This document shows positions 8,853-18,202 of a DNA stretch of 36,824 nt, in pieces. The notes under the pieces are model-generated. The model was not told the DNA's origin and did not search any database. It saw only the letters and a program-made list of their open reading frames with translations. The stretch is from Silvibacterium sp. Its GTDB lineage: Bacteria; Acidobacteriota; Terriglobia; Terriglobales; Acidobacteriaceae. Each line of letters begins with the position of its first letter. Positions within the stretch are counted from its first letter, which is position 1. The stretch is taken from contig JAFAKX010000231.1 in NCBI GenBank assembly GCA_019234945.1, forward strand, positions 1 through 36,824, written 5' to 3'. Made by a program: the position numbers and the translations under genes.

Positions 8853-8887
8853 TTAGGAGTGACGGTCCTCTTACGAGCACAAATACT

Positions 8888-9790
8888 GTGACCCTGTACA
8901 GCCGTCAGGATGTCCTTCGCATACTTCGCATCCGCGCCAAACAACTCCGAGCGTGGGAGCGAGCCGGTTTGGTTTCCTTCTCTGACACTTACTCCTTCCA
9001 AGACCTCGTTCAGCTACGCAAGCTCCGGGACCTGCGAGCGACGCGTCTATCAGCCTCCAGCATCCGCGCCAGCGTCCACGCCATGCAGGCCGTCTCCGGC
9101 ATGATCAACCCGCTCCTCGAAGCCGGAACCGCGAAAAAGGGCTCGCGCCTTCTCTTCCGCCATTCCGGTGCCGTCATGGAGCCCATCACGCGCCAGTTCG
9201 TCTTCGACTTTGAGGGCCACCAGGACCTCGTCCGCGCAGAAAACCAGGGGATGACCCAGTCACAGCTTGTCGCTCGCACCGGCGATCTGTTCCTCGAAGC
9301 GGTTCGCTGCGAAGAAGCCGGTAAGAAGCTCGAGGCAGTCGAGATCTACCAGAACATCCTCCGGCTCGATCCCGGCCACGCTCCCGCGGCCATCAATCTT
9401 GGAACTATCCTCTACAACCAGCGCCAGTTCGCCGCTGCCGAGCGCCTCTACCGTCAGGCCGCCGAAGCCGATGCCAATTACGCTCTGGCCTGGTTCGACC
9501 TCGGCAACGTGCTCGACGAGCTGCAGCGCCTATCCGAGGCCGTCGAGGCGTACCGCAACGCCATCCGCCTTGCCCCCGGATACGCCGACGCCCACTACAA
9601 CCTGGCTCTCGCCTACGAGCGCCAGAACGAGCGCCGCAAGGCTCTTCGGCACTGGGTCGCCTATCTCAAGCTCGACCCCATCGGCCCCTGGGCTAACCAC
9701 GCCCGCGGCCAGACCCGGAAGATCCTCGACCGCGAGAAGCTCACCATCGTCTACCGCAGCCCCCGCGCTATCCGGTTAGAACCTCGCTGA
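8888..9790 (+). CDS. MerR-family HTH protein with C-terminal TPR repeats
   Basis: A 300-residue protein from GTG 8888. Residues 1-75 form a winged-helix MerR domain: YSRQDVLRILRIRAKQLRAWERAGLV, then the wing and YSFQDLVQLRKLRDLRA. Residues about 131-266 form four TPR units (near 131-164, 165-198, 199-232 and 233-266), each ending in the usual xLDP, EADA or LAPG turn. Ordinary MerR activators carry a dimerisation coiled coil and a small ligand- or metal-binding tail of about 130-150 residues in total; here that tail is replaced by TPRs, implying that the regulator is controlled by protein-protein contact. The gene is single and converges on the aldo/keto reductase with 29 bases between stops. 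The domain assignment is firm; targets unknown. Confidence 0.85.
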   Translation: MTLYSRQDVLRILRIRAKQLRAWERAGLVSFSDTYSFQDLVQLRKLRDLRATRLSASSIRASVHAMQAVSGMINPLLEAGTAKKGSRLLFRHSGAVMEPITRQFVFDFEGHQDLVRAENQGMTQSQLVARTGDLFLEAVRCEEAGKKLEAVEIYQNILRLDPGHAPAAINLGTILYNQRQFAAAERLYRQAAEADANYALAWFDLGNVLDELQRLSEAVEAYRNAIRLAPGYADAHYNLALAYERQNERRKALRHWVAYLKLDPIGPWANHARGQTRKILDREKLTIVYRSPRAIRLEPR

Positions 9791-9819
9791 GGGCGCCGGC
9801 CCCCAGCTGCCAGCATCCG

Positions 9820-10920
<1,101 letters not shown>

Positions 10921-11316
10921 CTATCTCCGGTACTGCTCGTCGCTCACCTGTTCCATCCACTCGACAACCTTCCCATCGAGCTTTTCCTGAATTGCGATGT
11001 GCGTCATCGCCGTCTTCGAAGTCGCGCCATGCCAGTGCTTCTCGCCCGGCGAAAACCACACCACGTCGCCCGGCCGGATCTCTTCGACCGGCCCTCCTTC
11101 GCGCTGCGCCCAGCCGCATCCCGCAGTCACGATCAGCGTCTGCCCCAGCGGATGTGTATGCCACGCGGTCCTCGCTCCCGGCTCAAACGTGACGCTCGCA
11201 CCTTGAACAAGCGCCGGCTCCGGCGCCTGAAACAGCGGATCGATCCGCACCGCACCCGTGAACCACTCCGCCGGTCCCTTACCGGAAGCCTGCGTCCCGG
11301 CTCTCTTGATCTCCAT
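10921..11316 (-). CDS. Small cupin-domain protein
   Basis: A 131-residue single-domain cupin (RmlC-like jelly roll). Cupin motif 1 is seen in [21 protein letters not shown], with the HxH metal ligands in WHTHP. Motif 2 follows in [19 protein letters not shown], supplying the third His. Proteins of this type (often annotated as quercetin-dioxygenase-like or with carboxymuconolactone decarboxylases) bind a divalent metal, and many have no proven reaction. The start is ATG at 11316, 21 bases after the DUF2255 gene stop, consistent with one operon. An isomerase or metal-buffering role is possible; the substrate is unknown. Confidence 0.88.
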   Translation of the reverse strand: MEIKRAGTQASGKGPAEWFTGAVRIDPLFQAPEPALVQGASVTFEPGARTAWHTHPLGQTLIVTAGCGWAQREGGPVEEIRPGDVVWFSPGEKHWHGATSKTAMTHIAIQEKLDGKVVEWMEQVSDEQYRR

Positions 11317-11337
11317 CTGCTCTGTCTCCTAACTGAC

Positions 11338-11751
11338 TCACGCACCCGCATCGCGCGGCATAATGCGCACCGTTGCTGCGCGTGCTCGCTTCCCGATCAT
11401 CGGGCTGAGGTAAGGGCTGCTGTGGTACTTCTCCCGATATGCATCGTCGATGCGACTATTCAGCCGATCGTTGACCCGTCCTTCTACCGGCTCAAAGGTG
11501 ACCTCCTTCGTCATGCCGGCAGCCCTGATCCGCCCCGCCTTCTGTCGCACCGCCGCCTTGTACCAGCGGGACTCCTGCCCGTTGTAGCCGCGCGCATAGA
11601 GCGCATCGCCAACCGCAACCGACCATATCCACGTAGGAGTGCCATACGTCACGCCGTCCTCGCGGAATGGCGAGATATGCAAATCATCCGCCTGAGCGAT
11701 CTTACGGAGTTCCTCTTTCGGCCAGGCCACTCGTTCTGTCGTATTGCTCAT
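11338..11751 (-). CDS. DUF2255 family protein
   Basis: A 137-residue soluble protein of the DUF2255 family. The characteristic core is present: W-x9-I-AQADDLHISPFREDGVTYGTPTWIW, then the DALYARGYNGQESRWYKAAV segment and a late DDAYREKYHSSPYLSPMI segment. No function is established for the family; it often sits beside oxidoreductases, as here, and its fold is thought to be related to flavin- or nitroreductase-type split barrels, a relation I recall only loosely. It lies 24 bases downstream of the tautomerase gene in the same operon. No signal peptide, so it acts in the cytosol. Confidence 0.85.
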   Translation of the reverse strand: MSNTTERVAWPKEELRKIAQADDLHISPFREDGVTYGTPTWIWSVAVGDALYARGYNGQESRWYKAAVRQKAGRIRAAGMTKEVTFEPVEGRVNDRLNSRIDDAYREKYHSSPYLSPMIGKRARAATVRIMPRDAGA

Positions 11752-11775
11752 TGCAATTGTCCTTTGCTGGTGCTG

Positions 11776-12015
11776 CTATTCATAATCCGACGGCTCATAC
11801 CCGGGTTTCTTGTAGAGCTTGTCCCATTGGCCTTGAATTTCTGGTTTGTAGACCTTCTCTGTCCAATCCTGCGGTTTGACTTCTTCGATCGCTACCGAAA
11901 CCGACTCTTCTCCTGAATTCAGAATGGACATGACGTCCTTCATGATTGCTTCGGCGAGTCGACTCTTCTGCTCTTCCGACCTACCGGGAAAAAGCTTTAC
12001 GAGGACATGCGGCAT
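11776..12015 (-). CDS. 4-oxalocrotonate tautomerase-like enzyme
   Basis: A 79-residue protein of the tautomerase superfamily. After removal of the initiator Met the chain begins with Pro ([16 protein letters not shown]), the general base that defines the family. The typical beta-alpha-beta layout follows, with [17 protein letters not shown] as the helix and [13 protein letters not shown] as the second strand. Usual family members are 60-80 residues and work as hexamers or trimers that interconvert keto and enol forms. It lies in the redox operon between the lipocalin-like and DUF2255 genes (51 and 24 bases away). The actual substrate is unknown. Confidence 0.9.
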   Translation of the reverse strand: MPHVLVKLFPGRSEEQKSRLAEAIMKDVMSILNSGEESVSVAIEEVKPQDWTEKVYKPEIQGQWDKLYKKPGYEPSDYE

Positions 12016-12066
12016 AGTTCTCTCCTTCGGCTCTTCTCCCGCGCCCGATCTCGGTACGAAGGCCGC

Positions 12067-12540
12067 TCAGTACCGTTCCCAGCAGACTCGCCAGTGCTCA
12101 TCCGCACGGGTCGACTTCACGATGAGCTGCCTGCCCGAAAGTTCGTACGCGCGCGGCAGGTCTTTTCCGATCAGGCTCCGCACCAGCGCGCCCTCAACGT
12201 GAAACATAAAGATGTGCGCGCCTTCGTCGACTTTGTATGTCCCGTACGACGCCTCATAGCCGCCCTGCGAATACTGCTGCGGCCCGGCAGCCGCCTGCGC
12301 CTCCGGATCGCGCTCCATCACCTGTACGGACATGTGCCCATCGCGCGTGTAGACGAGCATTCCACAACACTCGATCCTGTGCAGCTTCCCATCAGCACCC
12401 GGCTGTTCCAGCCAGGCCAGCCGCCACGCTCCGGCAAGCTGGCTCGCTGCTCCATCGTGAGTTGGCGACTGCGCCCCACCAGACGCAGCCCCCAGACCCA
12501 GCAAAACAGATAAGGCACCAATCGCAAGCAAGCTCTTCAT
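12067..12540 (-). CDS. Secreted lipocalin-like domain protein
   Basis: A 157-residue protein with a signal peptide (MKSLLAIGALSVLLGLGAASGGAQ, cleavage near residue 23). The mature part opens with LAGAWRLAWLEQ and continues with GMLVYTRDGHMSVQVMER, the hallmark GxWxL and G-x-L-x-Y-x2-G-H-M-S-V strands of the bacterial lipocalin-like family (PF13924). A later YGTYKVDEGAHIFMFHVEGAL segment and a C-terminal LIVKS strand complete the small barrel. It is likely periplasmic and probably binds a small hydrophobic molecule. Only 6 bases separate it from the alcohol dehydrogenase stop, indicating co-transcription. Confidence 0.85.
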   Translation of the reverse strand: MKSLLAIGALSVLLGLGAASGGAQSPTHDGAASQLAGAWRLAWLEQPGADGKLHRIECCGMLVYTRDGHMSVQVMERDPEAQAAAGPQQYSQGGYEASYGTYKVDEGAHIFMFHVEGALVRSLIGKDLPRAYELSGRQLIVKSTRADEHWRVCWERY

Positions 12541-12546
12541 AGCCGC

Positions 12547-13689
12547 TCACTCAGACTTCAGCGAAGCCATGTCGATCGAGAAGCGATACTTCACATCCGA
12601 CTTCACCAGCCGGTCGTACGCCTCATTCACCTTCTGAATCGGTATCACCTCGACATCGGACGTGATGTTGTTCTTCCCGCAGAAATCCAGCATCTCCTGG
12701 GTTTCCGCCAGCCCGCCGATGATTGATCCCGAGAAGCTGCGCCGCCGGAACAGCAGCCCGAACACCCCGACGGCAAGAGGCTTGTCCGGTGCTCCCACCA
12801 TCGTGAGGTTGCCGTCGCGGGCGAGCATATTGATAAACGCATTGATATCGTGCTCAGCGGCTACCGCATCGAGAATGAAGTCGAAGCTACCCGCGTGCTT
12901 CGCCATCTCATTCGCATCCCGCGAGATCACCACTTCATCCGCACCGAGCCGCAGCGCATCCTCTTTCTTGCTCGGCGAAGTAGTGAAGACCACCGCGTGC
13001 GCTCCGAGTGCATGCGCGAACTTCACCGCCATGTGCCCGAGCCCGCCCAGGCCGACGACGCCGACCTTCTTGCCCTTTGTCACGCCCCAGTGCCGCATCG
13101 GCGAGTACGTGGTGATCCCGGCGCACAGCAGCGGAGCGGCGCCAGCCAGGTCCAGGTTCGACGGCACGCGCAGCACAAACTTCTCCGTGACCACGATGCT
13201 GTCCGAGTACCCGCCGTAGGTCACGCCGCCCAGGTGCTTGTCCGGAAAGTTGTACGTCAGGACGAAATTCGGGCAGAACTGCTCGAGCCCAGCCTTGCAC
13301 TCCGGACAAGTCCCATCCGAATCCACCATGCACCCTACCGCAGCCAGATCGCCCGGCTTGAACTTCGTGACCGCCGAGCCCACCTTCGTCACGCGCCCCA
13401 CAATCTCATGCCCGGGAACGCAGGGATAAGCGGTCGGCATCACATCCTTCCACTCGTTGCGCACCTGGTGCAGGTCCGAGTGGCAGATACCGCAGAACAA
13501 AATCTCGATCTGTACGTCGTGATCCAAAAGACCGCGCCGCTCGATCGTCGTCGAAGCCAGCCCGGACGTCGCGCTGGCAGCCGAATATGCTTTCGCCTTG
13601 TATGTGGGTCTTACCTCATCCTGAACGTCGCGCGGCGCGATCGTCGTCGAACCCGCGCTGGCAGCGGAATAAGCTTTCGCGTTATCCAT
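12547..13689 (-). CDS. Zinc-dependent NADP alcohol/aldehyde dehydrogenase (YahK-like), N-terminal duplication
   Basis: A 380-residue medium-chain dehydrogenase/reductase. Catalytic zinc ligands are C69 (GICHSD), H94 (PGHE) and C189; structural zinc ligands are C120, C128, C131 and C139. The Rossmann motif GLGGLG is near 213-218. It best resembles the cinnamyl-alcohol/YahK subgroup, which reduces aldehydes to alcohols with NADPH. The family normally begins at KAYSAASATSG. Here that segment (residues 31-50) is preceded by a near copy of itself (residues 4-20, AKAYSAASAGSTTIAPRD), giving an N-terminal extension of about 30 residues. The ATG at 13689 is supported by a GAGG ribosome site 8 bases upstream, and no other start lies between the copies. 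It is the first gene of the six-gene redox operon and diverges from the broken AraC regulator. Confidence 0.93.
   Translation of the reverse strand: MDNAKAYSAASAGSTTIAPRDVQDEVRPTYKAKAYSAASATSGLASTTIERRGLLDHDVQIEILFCGICHSDLHQVRNEWKDVMPTAYPCVPGHEIVGRVTKVGSAVTKFKPGDLAAVGCMVDSDGTCPECKAGLEQFCPNFVLTYNFPDKHLGGVTYGGYSDSIVVTEKFVLRVPSNLDLAGAAPLLCAGITTYSPMRHWGVTKGKKVGVVGLGGLGHMAVKFAHALGAHAVVFTTSPSKKEDALRLGADEVVISRDANEMAKHAGSFDFILDAVAAEHDINAFINMLARDGNLTMVGAPDKPLAVGVFGLLFRRRSFSGSIIGGLAETQEMLDFCGKNNITSDVEVIPIQKVNEAYDRLVKSDVKYRFSIDMASLKSE
13542..13683 (-). repeat. Direct duplication within the 5' end of the dehydrogenase gene
   Basis: Two related segments lie at 13542-13597 and 13638-13683. Both start with the identical 14-mer CGATCGTCGTCGAA, then share CGCGCTGGCAGC and GCTTTCGC with single-base differences. 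The outer (first-translated) copy lacks about 10-12 bases found in the inner copy. The divergence suggests the duplication is not very recent. It explains the doubled KAYSAASA peptide at the N-terminus of the dehydrogenase. Confidence 0.8.
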
Positions 13690-13910
13690 GGCTTTTACCT
13701 CGGCCTTTCTCGCAGATAGTGTATTCCGGCGCGCAAAGGGCGCCGCCTCTATGCAACACTACGGAAGCGCCGCCTTCAAGCGGTATCCCGATCCTTCCTA
13801 TTTCTTGCCTGATCCTGTCGCTCGCCGGATTTTTGTGCACACCCGCCACCCATTCAGCTGTACGCTGGGGTCACCCGCTAAAGCGGCGGCCAGATATCAG
13901 GAGCAATCCC

Positions 13911-14779
13911 GTGCCTAAGCCCAACAGCGCAGCCGAACCCTCCCGCACTGCCCAACTCCGCGCCCAGCTTGCCCGCAAGGTCATGCTCCGCGCGACCGTC
14001 GAAGGAGATAACCCGACCGACATCCCCGGCCTCAGCCTTTACCGCCGCAGCGAGCCCACGGCCTGCGCCTCGGCTGCATACCAGCCCAGCCTCGTCGTCT
14101 TCGTCCAGGGACAGAAGCGCATTAACCTGGGCCGCACCGCCTACGTCTGCAACGAGTCGAACTTCCTCCTCACCTCCGTTGACCTCCCTGTCGTCAGCCA
14201 AGTTATTGCCGCCACGCCGGAAAGGCCCATCCTGTCGAGCCTTCCGATGCGCGCGGCATGACCGTCGGAGTAAGTTCAGCCGAGCTCCTCGACGCCTGCT
14301 CACGTCTCATCGACCTCCTCGACACGCCCCACGACATACCCTTCCTAGCCGGCCTCATCCAGCGCGAAATCATCTACCGGTTGCTCCGCAGCCCGCAGGG
14401 CAGGCACCTCCGCGCCATCGCCACCCTTGGTGAGCAGAGTCAGCGCACCGCCCGCGTCGTCTCCTGGTTGCGCGCCAACTACGCCCGCCCGCTCCGCGTC
14501 GAAGATCTCGCCGCCATGGCGCAGATGGGCGTCTCCACCCTGCACCATCACTTTCGCTCGCTCACCGCGATGAGCCCGCTGCAGTACCAGAAGCACCTTC
14601 GCCTGCACGTTGCGCGAGAGCGCATGCTCGCCGACGGACTCGACGCCGCCAGCGCCGCCTTCGAAGTCGGCTACGAAAGCGCAAGCCAGTTCAACCGCGA
14701 ATACAGCCGATTCTTCGGCCAGCCCCCCATGCGCGACATCAAGGCGCGCCGCCAGTCCATCGCCGCCGCTACTATGTAA
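13911..14779 (+). pseudogene. AraC-family regulator (YqhC-like), split by internal deletion and frameshift
   Basis: Two reading frames together cover one AraC regulator with an AraC_N domain (PF06719) and a double HTH domain. The first runs from GTG 13911 (AGGAG site at 13899-13903) to TGA 14259-14261, 116 residues, with the N-terminal domain ending at SQVIAATPERP. The second runs from ATG 14258 to 14779, 173 residues, beginning at GMTVGVSSAELLDAC and holding both HTH motifs (VEDLAAMAQMGVSTLHHHF and ASAAFEVGYESASQFNREY). Compared with E. coli YqhC as I remember it, roughly 30 residues between these points are missing, so a deletion with frameshift is indicated and not a single-base error. The two parts overlap as ATGA, so coupled translation of two halves is possible. 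It diverges from the redox operon it presumably once controlled. Confidence 0.85.
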
Positions 14780-14786
14780 CGTCGGA

Positions 14787-15069
14787 CTAAACTCCGGAAT
14801 AGACGTTATGGAATTCGTGCAGACCCGCCTTGTTGCCTACCGGTCCATGCCCGGGACGACGATCATGTTGTCTGTAACCATGCTTCAGGTTTCGCTGAGC
14901 GGCACGAATCATTCCGTCGATATGCCACAGTCGAGTAGTCGATAAATGGGTAGATTGCGTTCCGCCAGGTTTCTCCGACAAGGACCACGTCTGCTTCTTC
15001 AAAAACCACAGAGATATCGCTGTCGGTGTGGGAAGGATCATAGTCCTGCCCCAGTCCCGGTTGTTGATT
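14787..15069 (-). pseudogene. Decayed metallo-beta-lactamase-fold hydrolase (C-terminal remnant)
   Basis: Three minus-strand frames in succession spell the C-terminal half of an MBL-fold hydrolase. Around 15057-14934 one frame reads DYDPSHTDSDISVVFEEADVV followed by GETWRNAIYPFIDYST, matching the family's HTDxD and GDxxxNxxYPFID segments; the usual GD is GE here. At about 14924-14885 a second frame continues IDGMIRAAQRNLK. Around 14870 a third frame gives VTDNMIVVPG, and near 14853-14800 the second frame returns with PGHGPVGNKAGLHEFHN. At least three frameshifts and loss of the N-terminal HxHxDH metal motif show a dead gene. Upstream of 15069 nothing further is recognisable. Confidence 0.75.
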
Positions 15070-15214
15070 TCTTGTGCTAGAATCAGCGCCCAATGATTGC
15101 ATCGTCCTTCACCCTGGACAGTTCTGACGAGCCGGTGCGGGGGACCAGTTTGCGGGAGCTAACTGGACGGTGATCAATGAACCTCCGCCGGGAAGCGCCA
15201 GGAAGCGCTGACGA

Positions 15215-17497
15215 ATGACTGACACTCCCTTGCGTATCCTCCATCTGGAAGACAGCCTCGCCGATGCGGAGTTAACGCAGGAGACGCTTGCAGCGAACGG
15301 TATTACCTGCGATGTGACTTGCGTGGAGACGGAATCTGCCTTTCTGGCGGCGCTTCAGGAGCACTGTTTCGACCTGGTCCTGGCGGATTACGCTCTGCCC
15401 TCATTCGATGGCATCTCTGCGCTGGCGTTGGTGCGGCGGCAAAGCCCCGATCTGCCGTTCATCTTTGTGTCCGGAACCATGGGCGAAGAGGTGGCCATCG
15501 AAGCGCTCAAGGTGGGCGCTACGGACTACGTCTTGAAGACGCGGCTCTCTCGCCTTGTGCCCGCGGTGCGCCGGGCGCTGCGTGAAGCGAACGAACGCGC
15601 CGAACTTCACCACGCCGAACGTGAGCTCCGGGAACGCGACGCGAAGATCAGGCGTCTGGTCGACGCCAACATCGTCGGGGTTCTTATCTGGGATTCCGAG
15701 GGGCAGATCCTGGACGCAAATGATGCTTTTCTCCGCATCGTCGGCTACGACCGTAAGGACCTTCTCTCAGGTCGCCTGCGCCGGACAGATCTCCTTCCTG
15801 CGGAATCGCTCGAACCCGACAAAAATCCGTGGATGCCAGGGATGAAGACTACAGGCAGCTTGCAGCCCTTCGAAAAAGAGTACTTCCGAAAAGACGGAAG
15901 CCGTGTTCCCGTGCTCATCGCTCCGGTGACATTTGAAGAGACCAGCAACCAGGGTGTGGCGTTCGTGCTCGATCTCACGGAGCGCAAGCAAGCCGAAGAG
16001 GCTGCACGCCGAAGCGAAAAGCAACTCCGGGATGTGATCGAAACCATCCCGACGCTGGTGTGGATCGCCCGGCCCGATGGTTCGACCGAATTCGCCAATC
16101 GGCGCCTGGTGGAGTACACGGGGTTGTCGCAGGCGGAAGCGGCAGGATCGGGCTGGGAACTTGCAATTCATCCCGATGATCTGGATCGATATCTGCGCAA
16201 TTGGCGCGCCAGTGTCGCCAGCGGCGAGCCGTTCGAAGAAGAGATGCGGCTCCGCCACGCTGATGGAGAGTATCGCTGGTTTTTGAGTCGCGCCGTGCCT
16301 TTGCGGGACAACCAGGGCAAAATCCTGAACTGGTATGGCGTCTCCACCGATATTGAAGATCGCAAGCAGGCAAAAGAAGCACTTGAGCGTAGTGAAGCCT
16401 ATCTGGCCGAAGCGCAGAAGCTCACTCACACCGGCAGTTGGGCATTCCACGGCACTGCAACAGCAGCTTCCTATTGGTCGGAGGAAAACTTTCGCATCTG
16501 GGGCTTCGATCCACAGGGCGGTTTCCCGACCAGGGAAATGATTGAGCAACGAATGCATCCGGAGGACCGAGACAGGGCACGGAAAACTGGTGTGCAGGCC
16601 GTGGCGGCAAAAACCGACTGGGAAGGTGAGTTCAGAATCGTGCTGCCCGACGGTACAGTGAGACACATTCATGGGTTAGGGCATCCGGTTCTCAGTGCCG
16701 CGGGTGAACTGCTCGAGGCCGTTGGCACTCACGTTGACGTAACAGAGCGAAAGCATGCCGAAGCCGAACGGGAGAAACTACGTCAACTCGAGGCAGATCT
16801 GGCACACCTGAACCGCATCACCACCATGGGTGAGCTGGCTGTCTCCCTCGCACACGAACTCAAACAGCCAATCACTGCGGCAATAACGAGCGCGGATTCC
16901 TGCCTTCAGTGGCTCACTCACAGTCCGCCGAACCTCGATAAGGCCCGCGCGGCAGCCTCTAGAATCAAGGCAGACGCAAACCGTGCGGCAGATGTCATCG
17001 ACCGGCTGCGCTCGCTCTACCAGAAGGCTCCGCCAAAGCGAGACCAGGTCGCCGTGAAGGGTCTCATCGCCGAGATGGCGGTCCTGTTGCGGGGCGAGGC
17101 GGACCGGTACGCCGTTTCTATCCGCACCGACCTCGCTGCGGATCTTCCAATGGTGATGGCAGACCGTGTTCAGCTCCAGCAGGTGCTTCTCAACCTCATG
17201 CTGAACGCGATCGAGGCGATGAAGGAGACCGGCGGACTCCTTACGATTAGGTCGCAACCCGGCCCCGATGGCCAGGTGCTGATCTCCGTCACCGACACAG
17301 GCATCGGGCTGCCTGCGGAAAAAGCCAACGAGATTTTCAACGCATTCTTCACGACGAAACCGCAAGGCAGTGGCATGGGATTGACTATCAGCCGTTCCAT
17401 TGTTGAATCGCATGGCGGACATCTGTGGGCCACAGCCAACAATGGAGGCGGAGCAGCCTTCCACTTCACTCTTCCGGCGGCAGCGGCCGAGGATTGA
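15215..17497 (+). CDS. Receiver-PAS-PAS-PAS sensor histidine kinase (orphan)
   Basis: A 760-residue soluble protein, without membrane spans. Residues 6-125 are a receiver domain with acidic pocket E12/D13, phosphoacceptor D58 (LVLADYALP) and K108. PAS domains follow near 145-258, 270-385 and 398-512, each ended by the linker (L/V/I)D(L/V/I)xxRK typical of PAS/PAC units. The HisKA region holds H547 in SLAHELKQPI, of the class whose H-box reads HELxQP. The ATPase domain shows the N-box NLMLNAIEAM, G1 DTGIGLP and G2 GSGMGLTIS. With an N-terminal receiver it probably takes phosphate or a signal from another kinase. No response regulator lies beside it. Start ATG 15215, with AGGA about 12 bases upstream. 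Confidence 0.92.
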   Translation: MTDTPLRILHLEDSLADAELTQETLAANGITCDVTCVETESAFLAALQEHCFDLVLADYALPSFDGISALALVRRQSPDLPFIFVSGTMGEEVAIEALKVGATDYVLKTRLSRLVPAVRRALREANERAELHHAERELRERDAKIRRLVDANIVGVLIWDSEGQILDANDAFLRIVGYDRKDLLSGRLRRTDLLPAESLEPDKNPWMPGMKTTGSLQPFEKEYFRKDGSRVPVLIAPVTFEETSNQGVAFVLDLTERKQAEEAARRSEKQLRDVIETIPTLVWIARPDGSTEFANRRLVEYTGLSQAEAAGSGWELAIHPDDLDRYLRNWRASVASGEPFEEEMRLRHADGEYRWFLSRAVPLRDNQGKILNWYGVSTDIEDRKQAKEALERSEAYLAEAQKLTHTGSWAFHGTATAASYWSEENFRIWGFDPQGGFPTREMIEQRMHPEDRDRARKTGVQAVAAKTDWEGEFRIVLPDGTVRHIHGLGHPVLSAAGELLEAVGTHVDVTERKHAEAEREKLRQLEADLAHLNRITTMGELAVSLAHELKQPITAAITSADSCLQWLTHSPPNLDKARAAASRIKADANRAADVIDRLRSLYQKAPPKRDQVAVKGLIAEMAVLLRGEADRYAVSIRTDLAADLPMVMADRVQLQQVLLNLMLNAIEAMKETGGLLTIRSQPGPDGQVLISVTDTGIGLPAEKANEIFNAFFTTKPQGSGMGLTISRSIVESHGGHLWATANNGGGAAFHFTLPAAAAED

Positions 17498-17838
17498 CTG
17501 GCGCCTCCTTCAAGCCAGTGTTGGCCGGGGCTGGGTGCCGCATCCTTGGACCATAACTGCGACGCCCGCACAGTTCGGTCGCATATCGCGGCGATCATGC
17601 GCCTAAGACTGGAGAATGATGAGGCTCGTCATCAACTTCTTTCGAGCGTCAAGAACATAGCAGTTACCAAAGTGCAGGCTCTCGCCTCCAGAGATCGTTT
17701 GCGGGCTGGCATAACAACGCGCTTCCATGTAGCGTGGAGAAAACACAGGTCGGCGTCGAGATCGATGAAGGCCGAAACTTTTCATTAGCGCATTCCTCGG
17801 ATTTACCGTTCCCTCCAAATCAAATAGGGGAAACCCGC
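17498..17838. other. Gap of 341 bases without a recognised gene
   Basis: A 6-bp inverted repeat ACTGGC/GCCAGT at 17497-17502 and 17514-17519 starts at the kinase stop codon and could weakly terminate transcription, but no T-run follows. The phrase GGCTGGGTGCCGCATCCTTG at 17528-17547 resembles intergenic repeat phrases I associate with Acidobacteriota; this is unverified. Nothing else is supported. Confidence 0.3.
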
Positions 17839-18009
17839 ATGTCCAGAATGTCATCACTTTTGCTCCTTAGCGGAGTACTCTGCCTTTGCTGTGCATCGTT
17901 TGTCTTGGGCCGTCGTTCCGTAGAGATGGGACAGCGTGCAGTGCACGCCTCACACGAAATGAACGAACTTGACCGATTGCAGCTGGAAACTCCAACCCAT
18001 CACCAATAG
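17839..18009 (+). CDS. Small single-span membrane or exported peptide
   Basis: A candidate 56-residue product from ATG 17839 to TAG 18007-18009. An AGGGG ribosome site at about 17826-17830 supports this start over longer in-frame ones. The N-terminus MSRMSSLLLLSGVLCLCCAS is strongly hydrophobic with cysteines in its middle and fits a signal anchor or signal peptide; the rest (GRRSVEMGQRAVHASHEMNELDRL) is polar and likely helical. I recognise no family. It is followed by a 193-base gap before the TonB receptor gene. It may be spurious: the evidence is only the ribosome site and the hydrophobic segment. Confidence 0.4.
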   Translation: MSRMSSLLLLSGVLCLCCASFVLGRRSVEMGQRAVHASHEMNELDRLQLETPTHHQ

Positions 18010-18160
18010 CCATCATTAGAGCAAGCGCCTGGACCACCCCTAGACTCCCCCATCGAAGGGCGGGCTTTCTCGCAGCGAAAGTTAACGATCGCTGTGAAAC
18101 GAGACATAAGAGAGCCGAAGTCTAATAGTTTATTTATCTAATGGGTGAGTCAATGATCGC

Positions 18161-18184
18161 CGATCCATATATTGTGCGATCCAT
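18161..18184 (+). repeat. 8-bp direct repeat just upstream of the TonB receptor gene
   Basis: CGATCCAT occurs at 18161-18168 and 18177-18184, a 16-bp period, ending 18 bases before the ATG at 18203. It may be an operator or part of the leader; the regulator is unknown. Confidence 0.25.
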
Positions 18185-18202
18185 TTGGGTCCGGAGCGAA
18201 AT

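Noticed and set aside
13911-14779. Single sequencing error as the cause of the split AraC gene
   Set aside because: A single indel would keep all residues; here about 30 residues between effector and DNA-binding parts are also missing, so a real deletion is more likely, though read data were not available.
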